From: Propionibacterium sp.
GTDB lineage: Bacteria > Actinomycetota > Actinomycetes > Propionibacteriales > Propionibacteriaceae
DNA length: 64,000 nucleotides
NCBI GenBank assembly: GCA_012517405.1
Contig: JAAYVB010000026.1
Coordinates: 1 to 64,000 of the forward strand
Direction: 5' to 3'
Part shown: piece after piece, positions 44,761 through 53,202 of the stretch
Position numbering within the stretch: position 1 is the first letter of the stretch
Layout of the letters: each line of letters opens with the position of its first letter
Program-made: the position numbers and the translations under genes
Notes under the pieces: model-generated
What the model was told of the DNA's origin: nothing
Databases searched by the model: none
Seen by the model: the letters and a program-made list of their open reading frames with translations, nothing else

Positions 44761-45243
44761 TCAGTTCTTCAGTTCCTGGACGAGCTCGTTCTCGGCTTCG
44801 TCCGAAAGCGAGGTCTTCAAGACGGTGCCGCCGAACTCGGCCATGGCGGCCGCGAACTTGTCCTCAGTGAGCTTCTTGGCCATCACGACCAGAGCCGACT
44901 TGCCGGGTGTCAGCAATCCGTCCACCCGCTCACGCAGGCTGCGATTGATGCCGGCCTTGCCGGCCAGACCCGCCAGAGCACCCCAGGCGCCGCCGACCAG
45001 CAGCCCGACACCGGGAACCAGGAAGAGCAATCCGATGATCATGCCCCACAGCGCGCCGGAGGTGGCGGAGACGCCAACGATGGATCCGGGGGTGTCGATG
45101 TGCTTCTTGCCGTCATCGTCCACCCGGACAACAGCAAGCCCGGAAAGGTCAATGACGAAATCCTTCTGGAGCTGCAGGACCCTGGCCTGCGCGGCCTCGG
45201 CGGTTGCATGGTCGTCATAACCGATGATGATGAGTTCCGACAT
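44761..45243 (-). CDS. DUF1269 membrane protein
   Basis: 160 residues. N-terminal SELIIIGYDDHATAEAAQARVLQLQKD is typical of DUF1269; a central glycine-zipper hairpin (GALWGMIIGLLFLVPGVGLLVGGAWGALAG) may insert into membrane. The C-terminal helix region is charged. The family is often stress-induced; function unknown. Confidence 0.85.
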   Translation of the reverse strand: MSELIIIGYDDHATAEAAQARVLQLQKDFVIDLSGLAVVRVDDDGKKHIDTPGSIVGVSATSGALWGMIIGLLFLVPGVGLLVGGAWGALAGLAGKAGINRSLRERVDGLLTPGKSALVVMAKKLTEDKFAAAMAEFGGTVLKTSLSDEAENELVQELKN

Positions 45244-45422
45244 GGGCGATTGCCTCCTCGTAACGGTGAGCGGACGTGCTCACGTCGCAGAATCAGTCTG
45301 CACCAGAAGTCTGGTGTGAGCACCCCTAACACACATCACCCGCCACGGGGGAATCGCAGCTACCCCGGTGGCCGAGATTATGGAATGAGGGGTCTTGGGT
45401 TAATCGCAGGGAGGTCGGCATC

Positions 45423-45647
45423 ATGAGCGAAACAGGCAATTCCGGGTCAAGCTTCAAAATCACTCCGCGGGTGTGGTTGGGTCTTGCGATCGCGGTGGTG
45501 GCCATCATCTTCATCTTGCAGAACCGCCAGCCCGCCGACATCAGTCTGGTGATGTTGCGGGTGTCCGCCCCGCTGTGGGTCACCTTGAGCGCCGTCTTCC
45601 TCGCGGGCTTCGCCGCGGGCTGGCTCGTTTCGAAGCGGCGCAAATGA
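45423..45647 (+). CDS. LapA-domain (DUF1049) small membrane protein
   Basis: 74 residues. Two membrane helices with WLGLAIAVVAIIFILQNRQPADISLVMLRVSAPLWVTL, the LapA/DUF1049 signature (lipopolysaccharide-assembly A domain, also common in Gram-positives). GGGAGG ribosome site 8 nt upstream. Its stop overlaps the next start (ATGA). Confidence 0.85.
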   Translation: MSETGNSGSSFKITPRVWLGLAIAVVAIIFILQNRQPADISLVMLRVSAPLWVTLSAVFLAGFAAGWLVSKRRK

Positions 45648-46093
45648 CCATGGTGGACGGCCCGCGTCAGCTGTGTATCCGCGTGGAGGGCGAGTTGCGG
45701 CAGGCCTTGGACGCGGAGTTGGGCGGGCTGATCGTGACCCGCTTGCCCTCGGGTACCGAGCTGCGTGGCCGGTTGCCCGACGCGACGCGGCAGTGGAGCG
45801 TCCTGCACCGACTGCAACGCGCCGGCTTGGTGCTGCGTTCTGTTGAACGGGTCGACGTCCCCGATGGCGTGTCCACGGCCGAACACTCTCAGCAGGGACC
45901 GCTGGCGCTGGTCGAGGTGGAGGGCTATGCCGGCGAGCTGATCGCGGCATCCATCCAGAATATGGAGGTTCATCAGAATCCGCCATCGACGACGCTGACG
46001 ATACCGTTCACCAGTGATCAGGCGCTCTTCGAGGTGCTGTGGGAGTTGGAAACGCTGGCTTTCGATGTGCTCGATATGCACATCGTCGATTGA
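45644..46093 (+). CDS. Hypothetical protein coupled to the LapA-like gene
   Basis: 149 residues from the ATG at 45644 that overlaps the previous stop. The first half alternates beta-like stretches (LCIRVEGELRQALDAELGGLIVTRLPSGTELRGRLPD) and resembles ACT-like or PII-like regulatory folds by eye; the end is acidic. No family recognised. Coupling suggests a role tied to the small membrane protein. Confidence 0.65.
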   Translation: MTMVDGPRQLCIRVEGELRQALDAELGGLIVTRLPSGTELRGRLPDATRQWSVLHRLQRAGLVLRSVERVDVPDGVSTAEHSQQGPLALVEVEGYAGELIAASIQNMEVHQNPPSTTLTIPFTSDQALFEVLWELETLAFDVLDMHIVD

Positions 46094-46235
46094 CCTAGCC
46101 GCGATTCCGTGGCCCGTCGGCGGATGCTTGCGTTCAGTTCGCGCAGACGGTAGTAGATTGCTCACGTAGCAGGTGCGCCTTGAGAGTCTGGCACGGTGTG
46201 CCCGGCGCAGTTGAAGCGAATGTGAGGCCGCGTCC

Positions 46236-48914
46236 ATGAGTGAGATGCCAGTGCGTCACTTGCTGGACTCGCGGGCACGAGTGCCGGTTCGCTCCGAGCT
46301 GTTCATTCATCGTCCCCGACTGGCCGATCTCTTGGACCGGGCGACTCAACGCGAGATCACGTTGGTCACCGGACCGGCTGGCACCGGCAAGACCCTTGCC
46401 GTTGCCGATTGGACGCGGGAGAGGCGGCGCGCGGGTTCGGTGGCTTGGCTGTCGCTGGATCGCGCCGACGGCGGTGCACGGCGGCTGTGGAGATCGTTGT
46501 TGAGCGCTCTCAGCACGGGCCTCGGCCCGGATATCTTCCGCGACCTGGAGTTGCCCGACGCACCTGACATCGGGGTGCTCTACCAGATGGTGCGCAGCCT
46601 GGGAACTCCGGTCGTCCTGGTGCTGGACGATCTGCAGGAACTGGACCAAGGTGACTCGCTCGATTGGCTGGCCCAGCTGCTGCGCTGGCCACCGGACGGC
46701 ATGCGTTTTGTGCTCATCTCCCGGCATGATCCGCCCATCAATCTGCACCGGCTTCGTCTTGAGGACAAACTGTCCGAGCTGCAGTTCACCGATCTTGCAT
46801 TCACCCGGGCGGAGTCCCGGGAACTGCTGGCCATGTGGGGTCTCAGCCTCGGCGAACGGGACCTGTCGCGGCTCGTGGACGCAACCGGGGGCTGGGCGGC
46901 AGCTATCCGTCTAGCGGCGCTGACCTTGAGCACCTCGGACGATGCAGCGGTGCTGCTGGAACGCTTCGCCGGGCCGACCTTCTTGATTGCCGACTACTTG
47001 TGGCACGACGTACTGGGCATGCTGCCCGACTCGTACGCGGAATTTCTCCTGCGCACCTCGGTCTCGGAGCGGTTGTGTGGATCATTGGCCGAAGCCCTGA
47101 GCGGCGAGCAGAACGCTGACGAGTTGCTGCGGATGCTGGCGCGCGATCAGTTCCTCGCTCACGAACTAGAGGGCACGGGCTGGTACCGCACACATACGTT
47201 GCTCAACAAGGCGCTGCGCGCCAGGCTTCAAACAGACCACCCCGCACTCGCCCGGGAGCAGTATCGCAAAGCAGCGTTGTGGTTTGAAGAGCATGAGGCC
47301 TGGACCGAAGCCCTCGACCAGGCGATCAGTTCGGGTGACTGGGACTTCGCCGGCCAGATCGTGGCCCGCTCAGGTGCTGCGATGTGCCTGGGCGCGGACC
47401 AGTCGGTCCTCATCGGTTTGATGGCACGGATTCCGGAAGCGTGCGCCCACGACTATCCCGAATTGGCGGTAGGAATGGCGGTGGCGCCGGCCGTCCGAGG
47501 CGATCAACCGGCCGTACAGCGATTCCTCAGTCTGGCAGAAGCATCTTTGGACACGTTGTCCGATTCTCGGCGCGCGGTGTGCGTGCTGGCGATCCGCACC
47601 CTGCATGCCGTTCACGCGTATCGTGTCTGCGATCCCATCGCGATGCGGGTGGCAACCGACGATGCCGAACGGATTCTCAGTGACCTCAGCTATTCGGACG
47701 CACCGGGCTGGGCTTACAACCGTGGAAGCGTGCACGCGTTGCGTGGAATCGCGGAGTTGTGGGCAGGTCAGTACGAGACTGCCGCTCAGATGCTTCGCGC
47801 GGGACTGGCTTCGCTGCCGCCGGAGCGGGTCGGTCATGACGAGGACATCCGGCTGGCGGGATTGTTGGCACTGGCCGAGAGTGGCGCGGGCCGGTTCGCT
47901 GAGGCCCGCGAACTCGCTCGCCGAGCGCTCGACACAGCTCGTAGCAGGGGCCGCCTGCGAGGTGGCGAGGCGAAATGGGCGTGGTTGGCGATCGCCTATG
48001 TGGAGACGTACTCCTGCGATGAGCGGGCTCGGGACACCATCGCGCAATGCGCTCAGGTGATCGACGCCCACCTGAGTCCGTTCACCGCCGCGCTGTTGCA
48101 GATCATCCAGGCCTCAGATGACTTCGCTCGTGACGATCTGGCAAGTGCCCGGGTGAGGCTGACGTCGGTTGCTGCGAGCCCGGCCGGACGCGGCCGTCTG
48201 ATCGCCGCCCAGGTGGTCGAGTTGCGGGTGACCGTGGAGCTCGCCACGAACGATATCGAGCGAGCCCGGTCGGTGCTGGAGGAATACGACCAGGCGATGG
48301 CGGCGGCCGGGCCTTCGTCGGAGCCCGGCCCGGATCTGGCGTGCACCGCGCGAGCCCAGCTCTTCTTGGCGTCGAACGAGCCCGAGCGGGTGCGGGCAGC
48401 GGTGGCGCACAACTTGGGTGGGCGTGACCTGCAGGGTGCGGGATCGTGGCTGCTGGTGGCGATGGCCGAAGACCGGTTGCGCTATGACAGGCTGGCCACG
48501 GAGGCGATGGCCCGGGTCGTCGAACTGGCCGCTGACGAGCATCTGGAGTACATCTTCCGTCGGCCGAATCGGCGCGTGGAGATGATGCTGCGCCGCCATC
48601 TCGCCCTTGCCGGGACGCATCGGGAGTTCGTGGAGAAGCTGTTGGTCAGGGTCGCTGTGGAACCCGCCCCGGTGGGCCTGGTACAGGTCCGGCCGCTGAC
48701 CGAACGCGAAGAGGCCGTGCTGATCTACCTACCGACGATGGCCGCGAATGCGGAGATCGCCGCTGCGCTGAGCATCTCGGAGAACACCGTCAAACAGCAC
48801 CTGAAATCGATCTACCGCAAGCTGGGGGTGCGCAATCGCAGGGATGCTGTACGAGTAGCCCGCGATCGCGGGCTACTCGACCTGCATCAGCCGCCCGAGC
48901 CGGCCGGTTTGTGA
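46236..48914 (+). CDS. MalT/LAL-type LuxR transcription regulator
   Basis: 892 residues. An N-terminal STAND-type ATPase has ITLVTGPAGTGKTLAVADW (Walker A, about 47-54), VVLVLDDLQELD (Walker B) and winged-helix segments; a long helical sensor (TPR-like) covers about 330-815; the C-terminus is a LuxR helix-turn-helix (LTEREEAVLIYLPTMAANAEIAAALSISENTVKQHLKSIYRKLGVRNRRDAV). Such LAL regulators are ATP- and inducer-dependent activators. No adjacent co-directional target gene follows; the last 28 nt overlap the converging glsA gene. Confidence 0.93.
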   Translation: MSEMPVRHLLDSRARVPVRSELFIHRPRLADLLDRATQREITLVTGPAGTGKTLAVADWTRERRRAGSVAWLSLDRADGGARRLWRSLLSALSTGLGPDIFRDLELPDAPDIGVLYQMVRSLGTPVVLVLDDLQELDQGDSLDWLAQLLRWPPDGMRFVLISRHDPPINLHRLRLEDKLSELQFTDLAFTRAESRELLAMWGLSLGERDLSRLVDATGGWAAAIRLAALTLSTSDDAAVLLERFAGPTFLIADYLWHDVLGMLPDSYAEFLLRTSVSERLCGSLAEALSGEQNADELLRMLARDQFLAHELEGTGWYRTHTLLNKALRARLQTDHPALAREQYRKAALWFEEHEAWTEALDQAISSGDWDFAGQIVARSGAAMCLGADQSVLIGLMARIPEACAHDYPELAVGMAVAPAVRGDQPAVQRFLSLAEASLDTLSDSRRAVCVLAIRTLHAVHAYRVCDPIAMRVATDDAERILSDLSYSDAPGWAYNRGSVHALRGIAELWAGQYETAAQMLRAGLASLPPERVGHDEDIRLAGLLALAESGAGRFAEARELARRALDTARSRGRLRGGEAKWAWLAIAYVETYSCDERARDTIAQCAQVIDAHLSPFTAALLQIIQASDDFARDDLASARVRLTSVAASPAGRGRLIAAQVVELRVTVELATNDIERARSVLEEYDQAMAAAGPSSEPGPDLACTARAQLFLASNEPERVRAAVAHNLGGRDLQGAGSWLLVAMAEDRLRYDRLATEAMARVVELAADEHLEYIFRRPNRRVEMMLRRHLALAGTHREFVEKLLVRVAVEPAPVGLVQVRPLTEREEAVLIYLPTMAANAEIAAALSISENTVKQHLKSIYRKLGVRNRRDAVRVARDRGLLDLHQPPEPAGL

Positions 48915-49912
48915 TCGGCGACCAGCGGATGCGAATCCAGCAGGTCCAGGCCGAGAGCGCGTGCCAGGTCTCGGGCGACCAGCTGCCCTTTGACACTGTT
49001 GCCGGCGGCGTCCAGCGGAGGCGCGAAGGTACCGAGCCCGCCCTTGCCGGGTGACACGGTCACAATCCCGCCGCCGATGCCGCTCTTGCCGGGCTGGCCG
49101 ACCTCATAGAGCCAGTCGCCCGAGGTCTCATACAGCCCCGCGGTGACCATCACCGCCAGCACGTAGTGGCACAGCTGTTCGTCGATCACCGGCTCGCCGC
49201 TGCTCGGATTGACCCCGCCGTTGGCCAGCGTGGCCCCCATCACAGCAAGATCGCGCGCGGTGACCCTCAAACAGCTCTGCCGGGTGTACAGATCGAGCGC
49301 AAGATCTGGTTCGCAGCCCAGCAATCCGCGGGCGCCGAGCAACTGGACCGCGGCCCGGTTGACCAGGTTGGTGTTCGACGCGCACGAATAGACCTCGTGG
49401 TCGATATCCAGTTCATGGCCTGCGAAGCGGGACAGCCCGTCGGCCAGGCACCGCCACTTCTGCTCGCCCGTTCCGGGCAACAGGCTTGCGGTGGCGATAG
49501 CACCCGGATTGACCATCGGATTCGTCCGGCCATCCGAGCCACGCTCGACAGCGGCCAGCGAGTTGAAGGCCATGCCGGTGGCGTTGACGCCGATGCGGCG
49601 GCGCGTCTCGTCCGGCCCCAAGTGGGCGAGCACCAGAGCGAAGACGAACGGTTTCGCGACGCTCATGATCGGGAACAGCACGTCCGTGTCTCCGGAGGTG
49701 AAGACAGCTCCATCGACCGAGGCCACGCAGATGCCGAACAGATCTGGATCGGCCCTGGCGAGAGCCGGGTATACCTGAGAGGTCTCGCCGTCGGTACAGC
49801 GTCGGTGCCGCTCGTGCGCCTGATCGACCAGTTCGGCGATGCGGGCTCGTCTCGGCAGGTGGCCTGCCGAAACGAACCGCGCAGTGTGGCTGGGGTTGGT
49901 GTGCTGCGTCAC
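48887..49912 (-). CDS. glsA: Glutaminase (serine-dependent, GlsA family)
   Basis: 341 residues from a GTG overlapping the abgT stop. Serine-lysine active site in FPIMSVAKPFVFALVL; FNSLAAVERGSDGRTNPMVNPGAIA, YSCASNTNLVNRA and GKSGIGGGIVTVSPGKGGLG are glutaminase landmarks. It hydrolyses L-glutamine to glutamate and ammonia. About 30 residues longer at the N-terminus than E. coli YbaS. Third gene of the pepA-abgT-glsA operon; its 3' end overlaps the LuxR-type gene by 28 nt in convergent orientation. Confidence 0.93.
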   Translation of the reverse strand: MTQHTNPSHTARFVSAGHLPRRARIAELVDQAHERHRRCTDGETSQVYPALARADPDLFGICVASVDGAVFTSGDTDVLFPIMSVAKPFVFALVLAHLGPDETRRRIGVNATGMAFNSLAAVERGSDGRTNPMVNPGAIATASLLPGTGEQKWRCLADGLSRFAGHELDIDHEVYSCASNTNLVNRAAVQLLGARGLLGCEPDLALDLYTRQSCLRVTARDLAVMGATLANGGVNPSSGEPVIDEQLCHYVLAVMVTAGLYETSGDWLYEVGQPGKSGIGGGIVTVSPGKGGLGTFAPPLDAAGNSVKGQLVARDLARALGLDLLDSHPLVADHKPAGSGG

Positions 49913-51573
49913 GGCACACTCGGCGGGTAGCCCGGCCCGAGCGGGATACCGAGCAGGAACCATGCGATGAACAGCACCGTCCAAGCTGCCAAGACAATGC
50001 CCGAATACGGCAGCATCAGCGCGACCACGGTGCCGATGCCGGACTTCTTCTGGTAGCGCTGGGCCACGGTGACGATGAACGGCAGGTAGACCATCAACGG
50101 AGTCAGTGCGTTGACCGGGGAGTCTGCAACCCGGTAGGCAGCCAGCAGGGTCTGCGGTGCGACGCCGAGCCTCATGAACAGCGGGACGAAGATGGGAGCG
50201 AAGATCGCCCACTTCGGCAGCGAGCCGGGCATGATGAAGTCGAGTAGCACGATGACCAGGATGAACCCGAGCAGCAGCGGGACGGCACCGATGTTGGCCT
50301 GCTCCAGGAGCTCGGCCAGGGATCCGGCGATGACCGGCGGCAGATTCGACCAGTTGAACAAGGCGATGAACTGGCTGATCATCATGAGCATCAGCACCAT
50401 GCCGCCCAGACCGGCGAAGGTCTTGGTGATCGCCTTGATGACATCAGCGCTGCCGCTCATGGTCTTGGCGCCGATGCCGTAGCAGATGCCCGAGACCAAG
50501 AAGGCCAGCATGATGATGAACAGCAGGCTGTCCATGAACGGAGTCTGACCGATGATGTTGCCGGTCTCGGGATCGCGCAGCGGAGCTCCTGGCGGAGCGG
50601 TGATCGCCACCACGATCGCGACCACGGCCAGGAAGCCGAACATCGCCATCCGGCTGCCCTTCTTGTCAGCCTCAGGTGTGATCGAAGCGACCTCTTCGGC
50701 ATGGGCGGCCATTGCCGGGTCCGGATGCCAGGGCCCCAGCCGTGGCTCGACGATCCGCTCGGTGACCAGCGCCGCAACGAAGGCGATGATGAACGAGGAG
50801 GCGAGCATGAACCAGTAGTTGGCAACGATGCTGATCGAGTCGCCACCGGCCAGTTCGATCGACTCGTTGGCGATCTCGGTGATCATGGCGTCGGTGGGCG
50901 TCGGTATCACGTTGACCATGAAGATCGTCGCCACGCCGGCGAATCCCGTGGCCAAGCCGGCTAGTGGGTGGCGTCCGACGCTGGCGAAGGCGGCCGCCGC
51001 CAGGGGTATCAGGATCAGATAGCCGGCGTCCGAAGCGGCCGAGGACAAGACGCCGGTGAGCACCAGGATGAAGGTCAGCGCCCATTTCGGTGCCGCGCCG
51101 ACCAGTTTGCGGATCAGCGAGCCCAGCAGGCCGGACTCCTCGGCGACGCCGGCGCCCATCATCGCCACGAAGGTGACGCCGATGACGGCGAAGCCAGCGA
51201 AGTTGTTGACGAACGACGAGAAGATGAAGCGGATACCGTCGATCGAGATCAGGCTCCTGATCGGAATGGTCTGCTCGACGATCTCCCATTCGTCCGGGTT
51301 GGTGCTCGGTGCTGAGATGCTCGGTTGGGTGCTGTCTTCGTAGTAGTCGTATTCCGCGCCCTGGCTCACCGGGACGGCGATCTCCTCGGTGACACTCACC
51401 CCGGCCAGATGCAGGCCCCACGAGAGCGCAATCACCAGCAGGATCAGGTAGCAGAACATCAGAGCCGGATGCGGAACCTTGTTGCCGATCCGTTCGACCG
51501 CGCCGAGGATGCCCTTCTGGGTGCCCTCCTCGACTTCGTCCACGGTGGAGGCCTCGTTGTCTGGTTTGCTCAT
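49909..51573 (-). CDS. AbgT-family transporter
   Basis: 554 residues, about 11 helices. VPHPALMFCYLILLVIALSWGLHLAGVSVT and the helical-hairpin motifs VLSSAASDAGYLILIPLAAAAFASVGRHPLAGLATGFAGVATIFMVNVIPTPTDAM are diagnostic for AbgT (p-aminobenzoyl-glutamate / sulfonamide transporter). It lies 13 nt after pepA and overlaps glsA by GTGA. The tie to a peptidase and a glutaminase points to a glutamyl- or glutamine-containing substrate. Confidence 0.93.
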   Translation of the reverse strand: MSKPDNEASTVDEVEEGTQKGILGAVERIGNKVPHPALMFCYLILLVIALSWGLHLAGVSVTEEIAVPVSQGAEYDYYEDSTQPSISAPSTNPDEWEIVEQTIPIRSLISIDGIRFIFSSFVNNFAGFAVIGVTFVAMMGAGVAEESGLLGSLIRKLVGAAPKWALTFILVLTGVLSSAASDAGYLILIPLAAAAFASVGRHPLAGLATGFAGVATIFMVNVIPTPTDAMITEIANESIELAGGDSISIVANYWFMLASSFIIAFVAALVTERIVEPRLGPWHPDPAMAAHAEEVASITPEADKKGSRMAMFGFLAVVAIVVAITAPPGAPLRDPETGNIIGQTPFMDSLLFIIMLAFLVSGICYGIGAKTMSGSADVIKAITKTFAGLGGMVLMLMMISQFIALFNWSNLPPVIAGSLAELLEQANIGAVPLLLGFILVIVLLDFIMPGSLPKWAIFAPIFVPLFMRLGVAPQTLLAAYRVADSPVNALTPLMVYLPFIVTVAQRYQKKSGIGTVVALMLPYSGIVLAAWTVLFIAWFLLGIPLGPGYPPSVP

Positions 51574-51586
51574 CTCGATCCGCCGA

Positions 51587-53074
51587 TCATGCCTTGAAGT
51601 TCAGCGCGAGGTCGATCAGCAACCGCGTGCCGAACCCGGTGGTGCCGTGGTTCAGCCACTTCTTGGCGGCGGCCGACTGCGCGGTGCCCGCGATATCGAT
51701 GTGTGCCCAGGGCTTGCCCCCGACGAACTCCGCCAGGAACAGCGCGGCGGTGATGCTGCCCGCGTTCACCCCGCCCACGTTGCGCAGGTCGGCGACCGGC
51801 GAGTTGAGTTCCCCACGATAGCGGCTGGCCAGCGGCAGCTCCCAGACCTGTTCGTCCACCCGCTCGGCGGAGGCCTTGACCTGGTCGAGCAGCGCCTCGT
51901 TGTTGCCGAGGACGGCGGCGATCTCGGTGCCCAGCGCACGCATGGCGGCACCCGTGAGAGTTGCGACATCGACGATGGCGTCGACCGGCTCCTCGGTGGC
52001 CAGCACGAGAGCATCGGCCATCACCATGCGTCCTTCGGCGTCGGTGTTGATCACTTCAACGGTCTTGCCGCCACGCATGACGACAATGTCGCCCAACCGC
52101 AGCGCCGAACCCGACGGCATGTTGTCGGTGCACATCAGATAGCCGGTGACCTGGGACTCGCAGCCTAGGTCGCGTAGTGCAGTCATCGCGCCGAAGATGG
52201 CGCCGGCACCGGTCATGTCGTTCTTCATCGTGGCGTGAATCTCGTCGCCGGGCTTGAGCGCCAGGCCGCCCGCGTCGTACATGATGCCCTTGCCGACCAG
52301 GGTCAGCAAGCCGGTGGGCTCGCCCTCGGGGCGGTAGATCAACTTGATCATCGCGGGCGGCTCAGTGCTGCCGAGATTGATGCCGAGCAGACCGCCGCAG
52401 CCCAACTCGATCAGCGCCTGCTCGTCGAAGATCTCGACTTCAAGACCGGCTTGCGGCCCCAGCTCGGCGGCGAGATCGGCGAACTTCGTGGCGGTCAGAA
52501 TGCCGCCGGGGGTGCCCGCCAGATCGCGGGTCAGCTTGGCAGCCTTGACGATGATCTTGCCGCGGGACGCGCCCGCCTCGGCGTCCGCGATGGCGTCTTC
52601 GGCCGCGATCAGGCCGAGAGCGGCCAGCTTGGCTTCCGGACCGTCCTCACCGATGCGATAGGCGTACCGGGCCAGCGAGACACCTTCGACAACCGCAGCA
52701 GCTGCGTCCGCAATCGGCACCAATGTGCTGCTGGGTAGGACGAACGCCAGCCGGTCCTGCGAAGGCACTGCGCGGGCGAGATAAGAGCCGAGGTCGCGCA
52801 ATACGGTAGTGTTCACGGCATCCGCGTCACCACCACCAACCAGCACGTCCAGTGGGCCATCGGCGCTTGTCAAGACCAGTGTCTCGCCGACCTTGGCAGT
52901 GAACCCCAGGGCTGCTGCACGCTCGGCGGAGATGCCGGTGCCGGCAGGAGGGGTCTGTCCGACGAAAACGACATAGCCGATCGCGCCCGCGTCATCCGGG
53001 GCAGCGGTCCCGGCGCTGATCTGAGGATCACGTGTGGGAAGGGCGAAGGGAGGATAGGGAGCAGCGTGAGTCAT
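51587..53074 (-). CDS. pepA: Leucyl aminopeptidase, M17 family
   Basis: 495 residues from the ATG at 53074, placed by the GGAAG ribosome site. Two-zinc catalytic domain with LVGKGIMYDAGGLALKPGDEIHATMKNDMTGAG (metal Lys/Asp) and the signature NTDAEGRMVMADAL. The N-terminal macro-like domain is typical of M17. It releases N-terminal residues from peptides. The usual signature YDSGG/FDSGG reads YDAGG here: Ser is replaced by Ala next to the metal-site Lys motif. First gene of the operon with abgT and glsA. Confidence 0.93.
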   Translation of the reverse strand: MTHAAPYPPFALPTRDPQISAGTAAPDDAGAIGYVVFVGQTPPAGTGISAERAAALGFTAKVGETLVLTSADGPLDVLVGGGDADAVNTTVLRDLGSYLARAVPSQDRLAFVLPSSTLVPIADAAAAVVEGVSLARYAYRIGEDGPEAKLAALGLIAAEDAIADAEAGASRGKIIVKAAKLTRDLAGTPGGILTATKFADLAAELGPQAGLEVEIFDEQALIELGCGGLLGINLGSTEPPAMIKLIYRPEGEPTGLLTLVGKGIMYDAGGLALKPGDEIHATMKNDMTGAGAIFGAMTALRDLGCESQVTGYLMCTDNMPSGSALRLGDIVVMRGGKTVEVINTDAEGRMVMADALVLATEEPVDAIVDVATLTGAAMRALGTEIAAVLGNNEALLDQVKASAERVDEQVWELPLASRYRGELNSPVADLRNVGGVNAGSITAALFLAEFVGGKPWAHIDIAGTAQSAAAKKWLNHGTTGFGTRLLIDLALNFKA

Positions 53075-53202
53075 GGTTTCTTCCTTCTTTGGCGCTCTGG
53101 AGGGACAAGTTCGCTCGTCCGCCATTCTTGCGTCTACACAGGACCCGGATATCCCCCGTCAGGGGTAGTCCGCGGGTGACTACAAAGGGCCAAGATGCTA
53201 TC

